Source: Xenorhabdus hominickii
GTDB taxonomy: Bacteria > Pseudomonadota > Gammaproteobacteria > Enterobacterales > Enterobacteriaceae
Reading direction: 5' to 3'
Assembly: GCF_002632725.1 (NCBI RefSeq)
Contig: NZ_NJAI01000001.1
Span: 929,077 to 993,076 of the forward strand
DNA: 64,000 nucleotides
The first letter of the stretch is position 1. Every line of letters begins with the position of its first letter. A program made the translations under genes and the position numbers. Below the pieces are notes generated by a model. The model was not told the DNA's origin. It saw only the letters and a program-made list of their open reading frames with translations, and did no database searches. Positions 55,000-64,000 of this stretch are shown here, one piece after another.

Positions 55000-55003
55000 C
55001 CAA

Positions 55004-56485
55004 TTAGTGGTGCTTTCTTCTGCCGGATACTGCGATCCCTATGGCGGTTAGTAAAAATAATATACTTGACACGATTAGCACCCACAGGAATGAGTGATTG
55101 AAAGCCTGTTTTGCGGCATAGACTAGTGACAGTGCGGTGTCTCCTTTTAGCCCTTCTGCGATGATAAGTGCCTCGTCAATGCTGTTTCGCGCCAGTTCTG
55201 AGTGGCTTATATCAGCGGGAAAGGTGAACGATGCAGAATAGATTGTCACCATGAGACTACCGAGAACGGCTATCCCGATTAAACTGCCCAATTCGTATGC
55301 AATTTCTTCGATAGAAGCGGCGGTGCCCGCCTTGTTTTCTGGTGCATTAAGCATAATGGCAGTAGAAGCCGAAGTCATTGCCGCACCAATACCAAATCCG
55401 ATAATGCTAAGTGCAGCTATTTGTACGAAGAGACCTGTTTGTAGGCTCGAGAGGTAACCAAAAGTGCCTAACCCTGCAAGGGTAAGAGAGAACCACATAA
55501 TTCGTTCTGAGCCAAATTTAGGTATAGCAATCCCCGCCAAGGGGCCAGCAAAAAAAGAGGCAATTGGGATGGGTAAAATGAACAATCCTGCCTGCAAAGG
55601 AGATAGCCCCATGGCAAGTTGGAAATATTGGCTGATGGCAAGTTCCATGCCTACCAGTGCTGCCATGGAAACAAAGGCTACGATGGCTCCTGCGGTGAAA
55701 GCACGATTAAGGAAAAGGTTGAAGTCGATCATAGGGGTTGATGAGTTTAACTGGCGGCGAACGAAAATAGCTGTGAAAATAATCCCTACAGTGCCCATTG
55801 TTGCTGCGATAAGCAATGATGGTGCTTGTTTGCTTAATTCTTTGATCGCATAAGTGATACTCACCAAGCCAATCATGATTTGCACTGAAGCCATCAGATC
55901 AAAGGAGTGATCTGTATGACTCCGGCTTTTAGAAATAACGACCAGTGCAAAGCCAAGCGCGATGATAACAATGGGAACGTTGATAAGGAAAACGGATCCC
56001 CACCAGTAATATTCGAGCAGTAACCCGCCGATAACAGGGCCAAGAGCAGCTCCCCCCGAAGCGACGGCAGACCAAATACCGATGGCAAGTGCGCGCTCAT
56101 TCGGATCTTCAAAAGTTTGGCGGATGATAGCGAGAGTTGCTGGCATCATCAAGGCGGCCCCAAAGGCGAGAACCACGCGGGAGGCGATCAGAGTGTTGGG
56201 ATTGGGGGAAAATGCAGCCATAATGGATGCTGCACCGAAAACAACCAATCCAATAGTGAAGAGTTTTTTTGCGCCAAAACGGTCACTCAGCGCCCCTGTC
56301 GCTGGAAGCAGGCCTGCGATGGTTAAGGTATAAGCATTCATGATCCACAGCTTCTCTGAAGCAGAAGCCCGTAAATCATGAGTCAGTCGCGGCAACGCGG
56401 TGTAGAGGACTGTCATATCAATGACAATCAGGAAAAGTGCGCTGGAAATGATAGCCAGCACAAGCCAGCGGATATTGGATTTCAT
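55004..56485 (-). CDS. smvA: SmvA/QacA-type MFS efflux pump (14 helices)
   Basis: 493-residue DHA2 drug/proton antiporter. LFLIVIDMTVLYTALPRL and ASEKLWIMNAYTLTIAGLL in the first helices, GALSDRFGAKKLF (motif A), and GIWSAVASGGAALGPVIGG are as in SmvA/QacA, which export cationic biocides and methyl viologen. The C-terminus ends SGRRKHH. Divergent from a TetR-family gene; a palindrome in the 108-base gap is its likely operator. Assignment to SmvA rather than another DHA2 pump is by similarity of remembered sequence. Confidence 0.85.
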   Translation of the reverse strand: MKSNIRWLVLAIISSALFLIVIDMTVLYTALPRLTHDLRASASEKLWIMNAYTLTIAGLLPATGALSDRFGAKKLFTIGLVVFGAASIMAAFSPNPNTLIASRVVLAFGAALMMPATLAIIRQTFEDPNERALAIGIWSAVASGGAALGPVIGGLLLEYYWWGSVFLINVPIVIIALGFALVVISKSRSHTDHSFDLMASVQIMIGLVSITYAIKELSKQAPSLLIAATMGTVGIIFTAIFVRRQLNSSTPMIDFNLFLNRAFTAGAIVAFVSMAALVGMELAISQYFQLAMGLSPLQAGLFILPIPIASFFAGPLAGIAIPKFGSERIMWFSLTLAGLGTFGYLSSLQTGLFVQIAALSIIGFGIGAAMTSASTAIMLNAPENKAGTAASIEEIAYELGSLIGIAVLGSLMVTIYSASFTFPADISHSELARNSIDEALIIAEGLKGDTALSLVYAAKQAFNHSFLWVLIVSSILFLLTAIGIAVSGRRKHH

Positions 56486-56559
56486 GAAAAAACTCGCTAA
56501 TACGATTCAGGACGTAGTATCCGCCAGCCTAACTTTGACGGAATTGTTGTATTTTATTA

Positions 56560-56577
56560 TAAATACATACGTATTTA
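56560..56577. promoter_or_regulatory. Operator-like palindrome between smvA and tetR genes
   Basis: TAAATAC-ATAC-GTATTTA has seven-base perfect arms and a four-base centre and lies 16 bases before the tetR start. Its position suits autoregulation and control of the pump by the TetR-family protein. Confidence 0.65.
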
Positions 56578-56593
56578 ATTAAAAGGGATTCAC

Positions 56594-57163
56594 ATGGGAC
56601 GACGTAAAACCATCGACCGAGAAGTGCTGCTTGATGCAGCGGAGCAAATCGTCACAACACAGGGAGCTTCTGCACTCACCATTGACGCGCTTGCAAAAGC
56701 GGTAGGTATAACCAAAGGCGGTGTGCAATACAATTTTAGTACAAAAGATGTACTCATTGATGCGATGTTTGAGCGCTGGGGAATGAATTATGACGAACAG
56801 TTTCGTGAAATCGCTGGGGACGCTCCCGAGCCTTTGATCACTGTTCAAGCACACATTGAAGCGACGATGCGATCAGATGAAGCATCGACTGCAAAGGCGG
56901 CAGGCCTGTTGGCGGGATTGCTACAGACACCAGAACATCTTGAATCGACCCGTACTTGGTATCGCCAGCGTATAGAGGGATTGGATACCACGACGGAAGA
57001 AGGTCGTCGGGCACGTTTAGCTTTTTTGGCTACTGAGGGAGCATTTGTTCTGCGTTTCTTCGGCTTAATGGATATTGGTGAAGATGAATGGCGGGATATA
57101 TTCGGCGATATTCTTGCTTCCATGCCATTCAGAAATTCTTCTGCAACGGAACAGCAAAAATAA
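56594..57163 (+). CDS. TetR/AcrR family repressor
   Basis: 189 residues. The helix-turn-helix is LTIDALAKAVGITKGGVQYNF (read as two helices around AVGITKG) at about residues 31-51; the variable C-terminal domain should bind the inducer. AAGGGATTCAC lies in front of the ATG. Divergent from the SmvA-like pump, as in the SmvR/SmvA pairs of other enterobacteria, so it most likely represses that pump. Confidence 0.85.
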   Translation: MGRRKTIDREVLLDAAEQIVTTQGASALTIDALAKAVGITKGGVQYNFSTKDVLIDAMFERWGMNYDEQFREIAGDAPEPLITVQAHIEATMRSDEASTAKAAGLLAGLLQTPEHLESTRTWYRQRIEGLDTTTEEGRRARLAFLATEGAFVLRFFGLMDIGEDEWRDIFGDILASMPFRNSSATEQQK

Positions 57164-57234
57164 CGCATAAAATATCGTCACTTTATGAATCTCCTCAAGA
57201 ATCATTATATTATTTAACTTATTGATTATACTGG

Positions 57235-57250
57235 TAGCAAACGTTTTCTT
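57235..57250 (+). promoter_or_regulatory. PurR-like operator upstream of adeP
   Basis: TAGCAAACGTTTTCTT matches the PurR consensus ACGCAAACGTTTGCGT at 12 of 16 positions, including the central GCAAACGTTT. About 85 bases upstream of a purine permease, it makes purine repression plausible. Confidence 0.65.
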
Positions 57251-57333
57251 TTTTTACGATTTTGGAGTAACCATTTATATATCTTTCCTGTAGGATAAGT
57301 CGAAAACTTCGTCTTTTGGGAATTGAAATATCA

Positions 57334-58671
57334 ATGAGCACAGTAAATTCTGGCCCTGTAAACCGTCAGGGCTTGCTTCAACGCGTATTTAAATTAGAAG
57401 AACATGGCTCGACGGTTCGTACCGAAATGATCGCCGGGCTGACAACGTTTCTAACTATGGTTTATATCGTTTTTGTTAACCCGCAAATTCTGGCCGTTGC
57501 GGGAATGGATATTAAAGCAGTATTTGTCACGACCTGTTTAATTGCTGCGGTTGGCAGTATTTTGATGGGACTGATGGCGAATTTACCTGTTGCCGTGGCA
57601 CCTGCTATGGGGCTTAACGCGTTTTTTGCTTTTGTCGTTGTCGGTGCGATGGGTATTTCATGGCAGGTAGCGATGGGGGCGATTTTCTGGGGGGCGGTAG
57701 GGTTGTTGATCTTGACTATCTTTCGTGTCCGTTACTGGATGATCGCCAATATTCCATTGAGTCTGCGTGTGGGCATCACCAGCGGTATCGGTCTTTTCAT
57801 CGCCATGATGGGGCTGAAAAATGCCGGCATTATCGTGCCAAATCCCGATACGATCGTCTCAATTGGTAATTTCGCTTCCCACAATGTCCTGTTGGGAACA
57901 TTGGGCTTTTTTATCATTGCCATTTTAGCAGCCCGAAATTTCCACGCGGCGGTGCTGATTTCCATCGTGGTAACGACGGGTATCGGCTTCATGATGGGGT
58001 ATGTGGAATACCACGGTATTTTTGATTTACCGCCCAATGTGATGAGCGTGGTGGGTAATGTCGATGTGAAAGGCGCTTTGGATGTCGCGTTGGCAGGCGT
58101 TATTTTTTCGTTCATGCTGGTGAACTTGTTTGACTCTTCTGGCACGTTGATTGGCGTGACGGATAAAGCGGGTATCGCTGACAGTAGCGGCAAATTTCCA
58201 CGTATGAAACAAGCATTATATGTGGACAGTATCAGCTCGGTAGCGGGTTCTTACATTGGAACATCGTCGGTTACTGCGTATATAGAAAGTTCTTCTGGGG
58301 TTTCTGTTGGCGGTCGTACTGGATTGACGGCGATTGTAGTCGGTATCTTGTTTCTGCTGGTGATGTTTATCTCTCCGCTGGCGAGTATGGTCCCTGCTTA
58401 TGCCACAGCGGGAGCGCTGGTTTATGTCGGTGTTTTGATGACCTCCAGCCTGACAAAAGTGAAATGGAACGATCTGACTGAATCCGTACCTGCATTCATT
58501 ACTGCGGTGATGATGCCATTCAGTTTCTCCATTACTGAAGGCATTGCGCTTGGTTTTATTGCCTACTGTGCCATGAAACTGGGAACCGGCAAATGGCGTG
58601 AAATTGGCCCGTGCGTTATCGTCGTGACATTACTGTTTGTATTGAAAATGGTGTTTGTGGACGTTCACTAA
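57334..58671 (+). CDS. adeP: Adenine permease AdeP (PurP)
   Basis: 445-residue nucleobase-proton symporter of the AzgA-like NCS2 group. LEEHGSTVRTEMIAGLTTFL, LPVAVAPAMGLNAFFAFVV, MMGLKNAGIIV and YIESSSGVSVGGRTGLTA follow AdeP (YieG) more closely than the guanine/hypoxanthine paralogues GhxP/GhxQ, which have LAIGCAISL at the second motif. ATG 57334 is preferred to an in-frame TTG. A PurR-like box lies upstream and a strong terminator downstream. Confidence 0.88.
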   Translation: MSTVNSGPVNRQGLLQRVFKLEEHGSTVRTEMIAGLTTFLTMVYIVFVNPQILAVAGMDIKAVFVTTCLIAAVGSILMGLMANLPVAVAPAMGLNAFFAFVVVGAMGISWQVAMGAIFWGAVGLLILTIFRVRYWMIANIPLSLRVGITSGIGLFIAMMGLKNAGIIVPNPDTIVSIGNFASHNVLLGTLGFFIIAILAARNFHAAVLISIVVTTGIGFMMGYVEYHGIFDLPPNVMSVVGNVDVKGALDVALAGVIFSFMLVNLFDSSGTLIGVTDKAGIADSSGKFPRMKQALYVDSISSVAGSYIGTSSVTAYIESSSGVSVGGRTGLTAIVVGILFLLVMFISPLASMVPAYATAGALVYVGVLMTSSLTKVKWNDLTESVPAFITAVMMPFSFSITEGIALGFIAYCAMKLGTGKWREIGPCVIVVTLLFVLKMVFVDVH

Positions 58672-58680
58672 CTGATCTTA

Positions 58681-58716
58681 ATAAAACCTGACAGTGCATA
58701 TACTGTCAGGTTTTAT
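58681..58716. terminator. Bidirectional terminator between adeP and glycosyltransferase
   Basis: ATAAAACCTGACAGT (58681-58695) and ACTGTCAGGTTTTAT (58702-58716), fifteen perfect pairs and a six-base loop, with T-rich flanks on both strands. Confidence 0.88.
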
Positions 58717-58730
58717 TGGGGATCTATTCG

Positions 58731-60200
58731 TTATGGGATATTTTTAGGTGCAACAAAACCCACGCAAACCGTTTGTAGCTCAGCACTTGGTTGGGCTTGA
58801 AAGGAAAACTCTTCTTTATGGCTAAGCTTCAATGCTGGCCAATCCTTGAAAGTCGCTTGGAAATCCTCCTCAGCGCAGTTTTTGCCCCGATCACCCACCA
58901 GCAACGCCCCATATTTTACGATATCCTGCTCTTTGATATGGCGGTTATAAATATTCGGCGGAGCATCATTGCCTAATTCCCACGGTTGTATCGTTTCTGG
59001 GCGATATTGGCTATAGAACGTTAGCCATTGATGTAGATATTCCCCACCAACATAATATAAAGGTATTGGATACAACTCGTTCCAGCGTTGATCAAGTTGG
59101 TGCGTAAAGGATTTTATACCAACAAACTTTTGCCCTGCGTCACGGACATTAGCCGCCATCACACCAATATAGCCGAGTAGTACCAGTATCCCGAATACCG
59201 TTAACCCGCGTAGTGTACCTTGCAGAGACTTACGAGGATATACCGTTATTGAGCCGACCAACAGCGCGGGTGAAACGACCATAAAGGGCTGTACCCATTC
59301 GGTCATGCGTCCGCCCTGATTAAAGGAAAACCAGCCATAAATAATCAGTAAAGGTAGTAGGATAACAATATTAGCCAATGTGTTGGATTGCTGTTTTGGC
59401 CAGCCGAACCGCCCACCCAGCAGATAAATAATCATACTGAGGATAATTAACGGATAGAACACGGAAAGCACGGCGCTGGTGGTATGTAGGTTGAAACCTT
59501 GCTGAATCTGGGAATCTACCCACTTGAAGGCAACGAAGTCGTTATGTACCAGCCACCAGACATTCGGTAATACGAGCGCAAACCACACCACGATAGCGAG
59601 ATAAAACAGCGGCTCCCGATAATTACGTCGCACTTTGGGTACAAATAGCGAGAGTAAAAAGACACTGCCGATAATGGCAAGTGAGGAGTATTTACCCATC
59701 GTTGCTAACCCCGTAGTGAGGGCGAATGCCAGCCACCATTTGGGGTGGTCATCAATGGCACGCAGGAAAAACAGCAAAGACCACGGCCAGAGCATGACTA
59801 AAAGGTAATTATCGTTATAAGGAATAATATCAAAATTTATAATGCCGGATAGGTTCAGCGTTAGCATGGCAAGCCATGCCAATGCAATTTTACCCGTCAG
59901 CCGAAAAGCCAGATGCCAGACACCCAACATGCCGATAGCAATGGCAACAAAGTGGGTAAAATACCAATAAAAGCTGAGCGAAATTTGGCTGATATGGATA
60001 GCAGGTAGCATGATGACACCCACTAACCACGGGTTCTTGGGTGAGCCCCATTCTCCATTTATGCCCCAATTCAAGGCTTCTACGGCATCATAAGGAACGG
60101 TAGGATCGAGCGAATAGCTTGCTGTTATCCATAAAAAAGCATAACCAATGATCCAAAGATACAATGGCATGCGATAAGACGAATTATCAAAAAAATGCAT
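58731..60200 (-). CDS. GT39/ArnT-like membrane glycosyltransferase
   Basis: 489 residues with about ten or more membrane segments and an acidic first loop (YSLDPTVPYDAVEALNWG, quoted up to there), the Asp/Glu pair expected for a lipid-phosphate-sugar-using GT-C enzyme of family 39 (dolichyl/undecaprenyl-phosphate mannosyl or aminoarabinose transferase type). The C-terminal periplasmic part contains a Tyr/Trp-rich domain with two Cys (NCAEED, TVCVG). A modifier of lipid A, O-antigen or a surface glycan is likely, but donor and acceptor are unknown. It sits between adeP and yihI, not an E. coli arrangement. Confidence 0.78.
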   Translation of the reverse strand: MHFFDNSSYRMPLYLWIIGYAFLWITASYSLDPTVPYDAVEALNWGINGEWGSPKNPWLVGVIMLPAIHISQISLSFYWYFTHFVAIAIGMLGVWHLAFRLTGKIALAWLAMLTLNLSGIINFDIIPYNDNYLLVMLWPWSLLFFLRAIDDHPKWWLAFALTTGLATMGKYSSLAIIGSVFLLSLFVPKVRRNYREPLFYLAIVVWFALVLPNVWWLVHNDFVAFKWVDSQIQQGFNLHTTSAVLSVFYPLIILSMIIYLLGGRFGWPKQQSNTLANIVILLPLLIIYGWFSFNQGGRMTEWVQPFMVVSPALLVGSITVYPRKSLQGTLRGLTVFGILVLLGYIGVMAANVRDAGQKFVGIKSFTHQLDQRWNELYPIPLYYVGGEYLHQWLTFYSQYRPETIQPWELGNDAPPNIYNRHIKEQDIVKYGALLVGDRGKNCAEEDFQATFKDWPALKLSHKEEFSFQAQPSAELQTVCVGFVAPKNIP

Positions 60201-60264
60201 TGTGATTAATGATCATAATATTTGAGTTAAAGTTATTTAGAATACTAGCTGAAATTCAAGTGAG

Positions 60265-60308
60265 ATACCCAATAGATTTTGAGTTGCAATTTGAAAGATC
60301 GAGGGTAT
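60265..60308. repeat. Palindromic intergenic repeat before yihI
   Basis: ATACCC (60265-60270) and GGGTAT (60303-60308) flank AATAGATTTTGAGTTGCAA and a variable half, the same layout as 47186-47215. Confidence 0.55.
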
Positions 60309-60392
60309 AAGTGAATGCCATTGGATGTTAAAGGTAGTTTCTGTTAGATTCCGCCGAAAGTATCTTGATAAACGCGAGTTGAGTTACAAACT

Positions 60393-60914
60393 ATGAGCCC
60401 GTTAAAGAAAAAATCACCAGCAAAGCCTTCTGCTGGTAAGCAGAAAAGAAAAAGCCGCGCAGAATTGGATGCCGAAGGTCGTGAGCGTAAGCGCCAGAAA
60501 AAACGCCGTGGTAATGCTACTGGCACTCGTAGTAACGGTGATGGCAGCAATAAAAATCGTTCAGCAGCCAAGCAGGAAAAAGATCCGCGTATCGGCAGTA
60601 AAGTTTCGGTTCCTCTGATCGTCGGTGAAAAAGCAGCGATGGTGAAACCAGCGGTTAAGCCGGTTGTGGAGAAAGCGAAGCCGCGCCTGTCACCGCAGGA
60701 AGAGCTGAGTATGTTGGAAAATGATGAGCGTCTGGATGACCTGCTGGCACGTCTTGAACAAGGTGAAACGCTGTCGCTGGAAGACAATACCTATGTCGAT
60801 AGCATGCTTGATCGCATTGATACCCTGATGGAAGAGTTGGGTATTAATTTGGAAGAAGATGACAGCGAAGAGGAAAAGCAGGAAGATATTATGCAATTGT
60901 TGAAGGGTAAGTAA
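60393..60914 (+). CDS. yihI: Der GTPase-activating protein YihI
   Basis: 173 residues. Strongly basic N-terminus ([18 protein letters not shown]) and acidic C-terminus ([15 protein letters not shown]), as in YihI, which stimulates the ribosome-assembly GTPase Der. [20 protein letters not shown] is the Der-binding part. It lies ahead of hemN as in E. coli. Confidence 0.92.
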   Translation: MSPLKKKSPAKPSAGKQKRKSRAELDAEGRERKRQKKRRGNATGTRSNGDGSNKNRSAAKQEKDPRIGSKVSVPLIVGEKAAMVKPAVKPVVEKAKPRLSPQEELSMLENDERLDDLLARLEQGETLSLEDNTYVDSMLDRIDTLMEELGINLEEDDSEEEKQEDIMQLLKGK

Positions 60915-60991
60915 TTCCCACAGCAATAAGTTTCAAGCATCGAGGATAAAAGGCGGGTTCCACCCTGATAACTGTAAAATCAATAACTACA

Positions 60992-61016
60992 ATACTAATA
61001 ACCATAGTATTAGTAT
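60992..61016. repeat. AT-rich hairpin between yihI and hemN
   Basis: ATACTAATA (60992-61000) and TATTAGTAT (61008-61016) are perfect nine-base arms. Nearby TTGCGACG occurs twice (about 61055 and 61073). No sRNA could be identified. Confidence 0.4.
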
Positions 61017-61155
61017 GTTATTTATTATGGTTATTAGGTAGACTATCGTGGCTATTGCGACGTAAGCGTCGGTTGCGACGTATCATCAAGGCACGACATT
61101 TCAACTCCATGAAAAAGTCATGTTTTGCTGGGCGAAAACAGCGGAAGGAATAAGC

Positions 61156-62529
61156 ATGTCAGAGCAAGCCATCGTTTGGGATCTGCCTTTGATCCAAAAA
61201 TACAATTATTCAGGGCCTCGTTATACTTCATATCCAACGGCATTGGAGTTTAACCCGCAGTACGACAATACTGCGTTTGTACAGGCTGCCGCGCGTTATC
61301 CCGATCGCCCGCTTTCCCTCTATATCCACATCCCGTTCTGCCATAAGCTGTGTTATTTCTGTGGCTGCAATAAGCTGGTCACTCGCCAGAAGCATAAGGC
61401 GGATGAGTATCTGGATGTGTTGGAAAAAGAGATTTCAGCCCGAGCTAAATTGTTTTCCCAGCGCAAAGTCAGCCAAATGCATTGGGGGGGAGGAACACCG
61501 ACTTATCTGGATAAAGCACAGATAAGCCGATTGATGTCAATGTTGCGCAGTCACTTCAGCTTTCTGCCTGATGCTGAACTCTCTATTGAAATTGACCCGC
61601 GTGAAATTGAACTCGATATGATTGACCATCTGCGTCAGGAAGGTTTTAACCGCCTGAGCATGGGCGTGCAGGATTTTAATAAAGAGGTCCAGCGTCTGGT
61701 CAACCGAGAGCAAGACGAGGATTTTATCTTCAAACTGGTCAACCGTGCTCGTGAAACCGGTTTTACATCCACCAGCATTGATTTGATTTATGGCTTGCCA
61801 AAGCAGACACCCGAGAGTTTTGCCTTTACATTGCAGCGAGTGCTGGCGTTGTCACCCGATCGCTTAAGTGTATTCAACTACGCCCACTTGCCGAATTTGT
61901 TTGCGGCACAGCGTAAGATCAAAGAACAAGATTTACCGAGTGCAACGCAGAAGCTGGATATCTTGCAGGGAACGATTTCAACCCTGACAGGCAATGGTTA
62001 TCAGTTTATTGGCATGGATCACTTCGCCCGCCCTGATGATGAATTGGCGATTGCTCAGCGCGAAGGTGTGTTGCACCGTAATTTTCAGGGATACACCACG
62101 CAGGGAGAATGTGATTTATTGGGTATGGGTGTTTCTGCTATCAGTATGTTGGGAGACAGCTACGCGCAAAACCAGAAAGATCTCAAAACCTACTATGCTA
62201 CGGTATCAACTCAAGGCAATGCGTTGTGGCGTGGTTTGGCATTGACGCAGGATGATTGCATTCGTCGTGATGTGATCAAGGATTTGATTTGTAACTTCCG
62301 GCTGAACTTTGAGGATATTGAGCAGCGTTATACGCTGAACTTTGCTGATTATTTTGCCGAAGATCTGCAATTGCTGGCGCCATTGGCTGAGGATGGCCTG
62401 ATTGAAGTGACGGAGTTTCATATTAAGGCATCCCCAAAAGGGCGTTTGCTGATCCGTAATATTTGTATGTGTTTTGATAGTTATCTGCGTAACCAAATGC
62501 GTCAGCGGCAGTTTTCGCGGGTGATATGA
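61156..62529 (+). CDS. hemN: Oxygen-independent coproporphyrinogen III dehydrogenase HemN
   Basis: 457-residue radical-SAM enzyme that decarboxylates coproporphyrinogen III without oxygen. The cluster motif is CHKLCYFCGC with Cys62, Cys66 and Cys69; MHWGGGTPTYL and IEIDPREIELDMI follow. ATG 61156 has AAGGAA upstream and gives MSEQAIVWDLPLIQKYNYSGP-like family start. Convergent with glnG, as in E. coli. Confidence 0.95.
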   Translation: MSEQAIVWDLPLIQKYNYSGPRYTSYPTALEFNPQYDNTAFVQAAARYPDRPLSLYIHIPFCHKLCYFCGCNKLVTRQKHKADEYLDVLEKEISARAKLFSQRKVSQMHWGGGTPTYLDKAQISRLMSMLRSHFSFLPDAELSIEIDPREIELDMIDHLRQEGFNRLSMGVQDFNKEVQRLVNREQDEDFIFKLVNRARETGFTSTSIDLIYGLPKQTPESFAFTLQRVLALSPDRLSVFNYAHLPNLFAAQRKIKEQDLPSATQKLDILQGTISTLTGNGYQFIGMDHFARPDDELAIAQREGVLHRNFQGYTTQGECDLLGMGVSAISMLGDSYAQNQKDLKTYYATVSTQGNALWRGLALTQDDCIRRDVIKDLICNFRLNFEDIEQRYTLNFADYFAEDLQLLAPLAEDGLIEVTEFHIKASPKGRLLIRNICMCFDSYLRNQMRQRQFSRVI

Positions 62530-62704
62530 TGGCTTGTAATGTTTCACACAGAGACCCCCCTTCGATCTCATGCTTATGGCTCAAGCTATATGTGAAGGGG
62601 TAGTATTAGTCACAAATGATGAGTCGCTCTTAACTCAATTTGTGGATCTCTCCGAATATTTGCTCAGTAATAGAACATTTACTCCATAATAGTCTGTAAA
62701 CGAG

Positions 62705-64000
62705 CTACTCCAACCCCAATTCCTTCAATTTCCGCGTTATCGTATTTCTTCCCCATCCAAGTAAGCGGGCGGCTTCCTGTTTATGGCCATTGGTATGTTC
62801 CAGTGCACAATGAAGTAAAGTGCGTTCCAGTAACGGGAGTGCATCAGAAAGAAGGTCGGTTTTTCCCTCTTTCAAAGCGCGTTCAGCCCAAATTGCTAAT
62901 TGTTGTGACCAATGTTCAGCTTGTGCAGAACGGGAAGCCGGGGGGGCATCATTCGGCTCCACCGTTTTCTTTTCAAGTAAGTCAGCAGGAAGATCCTGCA
63001 TCAATATTTCTTTGCTGGCGGCCATCACGGTCAGCCAACGGCAGACGTTTTCCAACTGGCGAACATTCCCTGACCACGGCAAACGCATCAAGGCCAGTTC
63101 AGTATCAGGATGGAGTACTTTGGCTTCAACGCCCAGCTCTTTGGCGGTTTGTTGCAGAAAATGGTACGCCAGACGGGGGATGTCTTCCACCCTGTCCCGC
63201 AAGGGAGGTAACTGAACGCGGATCACATTCAAGCGATGATAGAGATCTTCCCGAAACTTACCTTCCGTAACCCGTTGTTCAAGGTTTTGATGAGTAGCAG
63301 CAATAATTCGCACATCAACCTTCACGGGCGCATAACCTCCAACCCGATAGAACTGTCCTTCCGCCAATACACGCAGTAAACGGGTTTGGATATCCAACGG
63401 CATATCCCCGATCTCATCCAAAAACAGAGAGCCGCTATTAGCTTGTTCGAAACGCCCGTGACGAACCTGATTGGCGCCGGTAAAAGCGCCTTTTTCGTGA
63501 CCAAACAGTTCTGATTCAATCAAATCTTTCGGGATTGCGGCCATGTTCAGGGCGATAAAAGGTGCCGCTGCGCGTGGGCTGTGGCGGTGCAGGGCTTGAG
63601 CAACCAGCTCTTTCCCCGTGCCGGATTCTCCGTTAATTAACACGCTGATGGAGGAACGGGAAAGCCGGCCAATAATCCGGTATACCTCTTGCATGGCTGG
63701 CGCTTCACCGATCATATCGGAGACGGATACCGCTACTTGCGGATTGGAGGTAGATTGACATTGTTCGCGATAGTGACTTAGTGCCCGTTCAACCAGCGCA
63801 ACGGTTTCATCAATATCGAAGGGTTTTGGCAGATAATCAAACGCACCGTGTTGATAAGCACTGACAGCAGCATCCAGATCTGAATGAGCAGTCATAATGA
63901 TGACAGGAAGCTGTGGATGGCTCTGTTTTATCTGATTGAGCAGGCTCAGCCCATCCAAGCCGGGCATACGGATATCTGACAGCAGAACTTCCGGGCAGCT
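62705..64000 (-). CDS. glnG: Nitrogen regulation response regulator NtrC (GlnG), partial at the 5' end
   Basis: 432 residues visible; the start lies beyond the right edge. The phospho-acceptor Asp is at 63974-63976 (VLLSDIRMPG). The AAA+ sigma-54 activator domain has INGESGTGKE (Walker A), EKGAFTGANQ (sigma-54 contact loop) and FLDEIGDMP (Walker B); the C-terminal Fis-type helix-turn-helix is QEAARLLGWGRNTITRK. Activates glnA and other nitrogen genes when glutamine is low. The gap to hemN (62530-62704) holds CCCCTTC/GAAGGGG (62557-62600) as a possible convergent terminator. Confidence 0.95.
   Translation of the reverse strand, partial: SCPEVLLSDIRMPGLDGLSLLNQIKQSHPQLPVIIMTAHSDLDAAVSAYQHGAFDYLPKPFDIDETVALVERALSHYREQCQSTSNPQVAVSVSDMIGEAPAMQEVYRIIGRLSRSSISVLINGESGTGKELVAQALHRHSPRAAAPFIALNMAAIPKDLIESELFGHEKGAFTGANQVRHGRFEQANSGSLFLDEIGDMPLDIQTRLLRVLAEGQFYRVGGYAPVKVDVRIIAATHQNLEQRVTEGKFREDLYHRLNVIRVQLPPLRDRVEDIPRLAYHFLQQTAKELGVEAKVLHPDTELALMRLPWSGNVRQLENVCRWLTVMAASKEILMQDLPADLLEKKTVEPNDAPPASRSAQAEHWSQQLAIWAERALKEGKTDLLSDALPLLERTLLHCALEHTNGHKQEAARLLGWGRNTITRKLKELGLE

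Noticed and set aside
60201-60392. Possible CsrC-type sRNA next to yihI, as in E. coli
   Set aside because: The gap is only 192 bases and lacks repeated GGA hairpin loops; it contains the palindromic repeat instead.
60960-61155. Open frame running into the hemN leader, with basic Leu/Arg-rich sequence
   Set aside because: No ATG, GTG or TTG start with a ribosome site; hemN begins properly at 61156.

Overview
The window looks like a chromosomal segment of an entomopathogenic enterobacterium, most likely Xenorhabdus (Photorhabdus is the main alternative). The strongest pointers are an EnvZ of about 342 residues that has almost no periplasmic loop, a form I recall from Xenorhabdus nematophila, together with enterobacterial gene order (tex-greB-ompR-envZ, feoABC, bioH/gntX/nfuA, glpEGR, yihI-hemN-glnG) in moderately AT-rich DNA. 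The genus call is an inference from gene content, not a database match. No tRNA, rRNA, CRISPR array or prophage was seen.

Layout. 1-1.4 kb: a partial DHFR/RibD-like gene, a small unknown gene and a gene broken by two in-frame TAG codons. 1.45-3.7 kb: a chloramphenicol module (catB-like acetyltransferase and cmlA-like efflux pump) preceded by a 9-codon leader ORF and competing hairpins, which reads as a translational attenuator. 3.7-17.3 kb: a complete phenylacetate catabolic cluster, paaABCDEFGHIJK-X on the minus strand and divergent paaZ, without paaY. 17.4-18.1 kb: a decayed IS1-family element. 18.4-25.1 kb: the enigmatic yhf cluster (yhfZ, Y, X, php, U, T, S) without yhfW, with an odd php 5' end. 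25.5-28.2 kb: accessory island with an alpha/beta hydrolase, an AT-rich HEIGH-motif metallopeptidase-like protein, a GNAT acetyltransferase and an internally deleted RBBP9-like remnant.

28.5-46 kb is conserved core: glpD, glpR-glpG-glpE, nfuA, gntX, bioH, an OsmC-like protein, an MFS pump, feoABC with Fur and FNR sites, a PNPOx-like protein, tex, greB, ompR-envZ. 46-50.7 kb: pstSCAB-phoU behind two Pho boxes. 50.9-53.3 kb: a polar amino-acid ABC importer with no adjacent ATPase gene. 53.4-55 kb: a second TAG-interrupted small ORF and an unknown eight-helix membrane protein. 55-57.2 kb: SmvA/QacA-type pump and divergent TetR regulator. 57.3-64 kb: adenine permease adeP with a PurR-like box, a GT39-type membrane glycosyltransferase, yihI, hemN and the start-truncated glnG (ntrC).

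How the genes work together: PaaK activates phenylacetate to its CoA ester, PaaABCDE epoxidise it, PaaG isomerises, PaaZ opens and oxidises the ring, and PaaJ/F/H carry out the beta-oxidation-like steps to acetyl-CoA and succinyl-CoA, with PaaX as repressor. The catB/cmlA pair offers inactivation plus export of chloramphenicol-type compounds. The yhf cluster has two PLP enzymes, a phosphotriesterase-fold hydrolase, a permease and its own regulators, and is the best candidate here for an undescribed pathway. Several gene ends carry members of a recurrent palindromic intergenic repeat (core ATACCCAATAGATTTCAAG).
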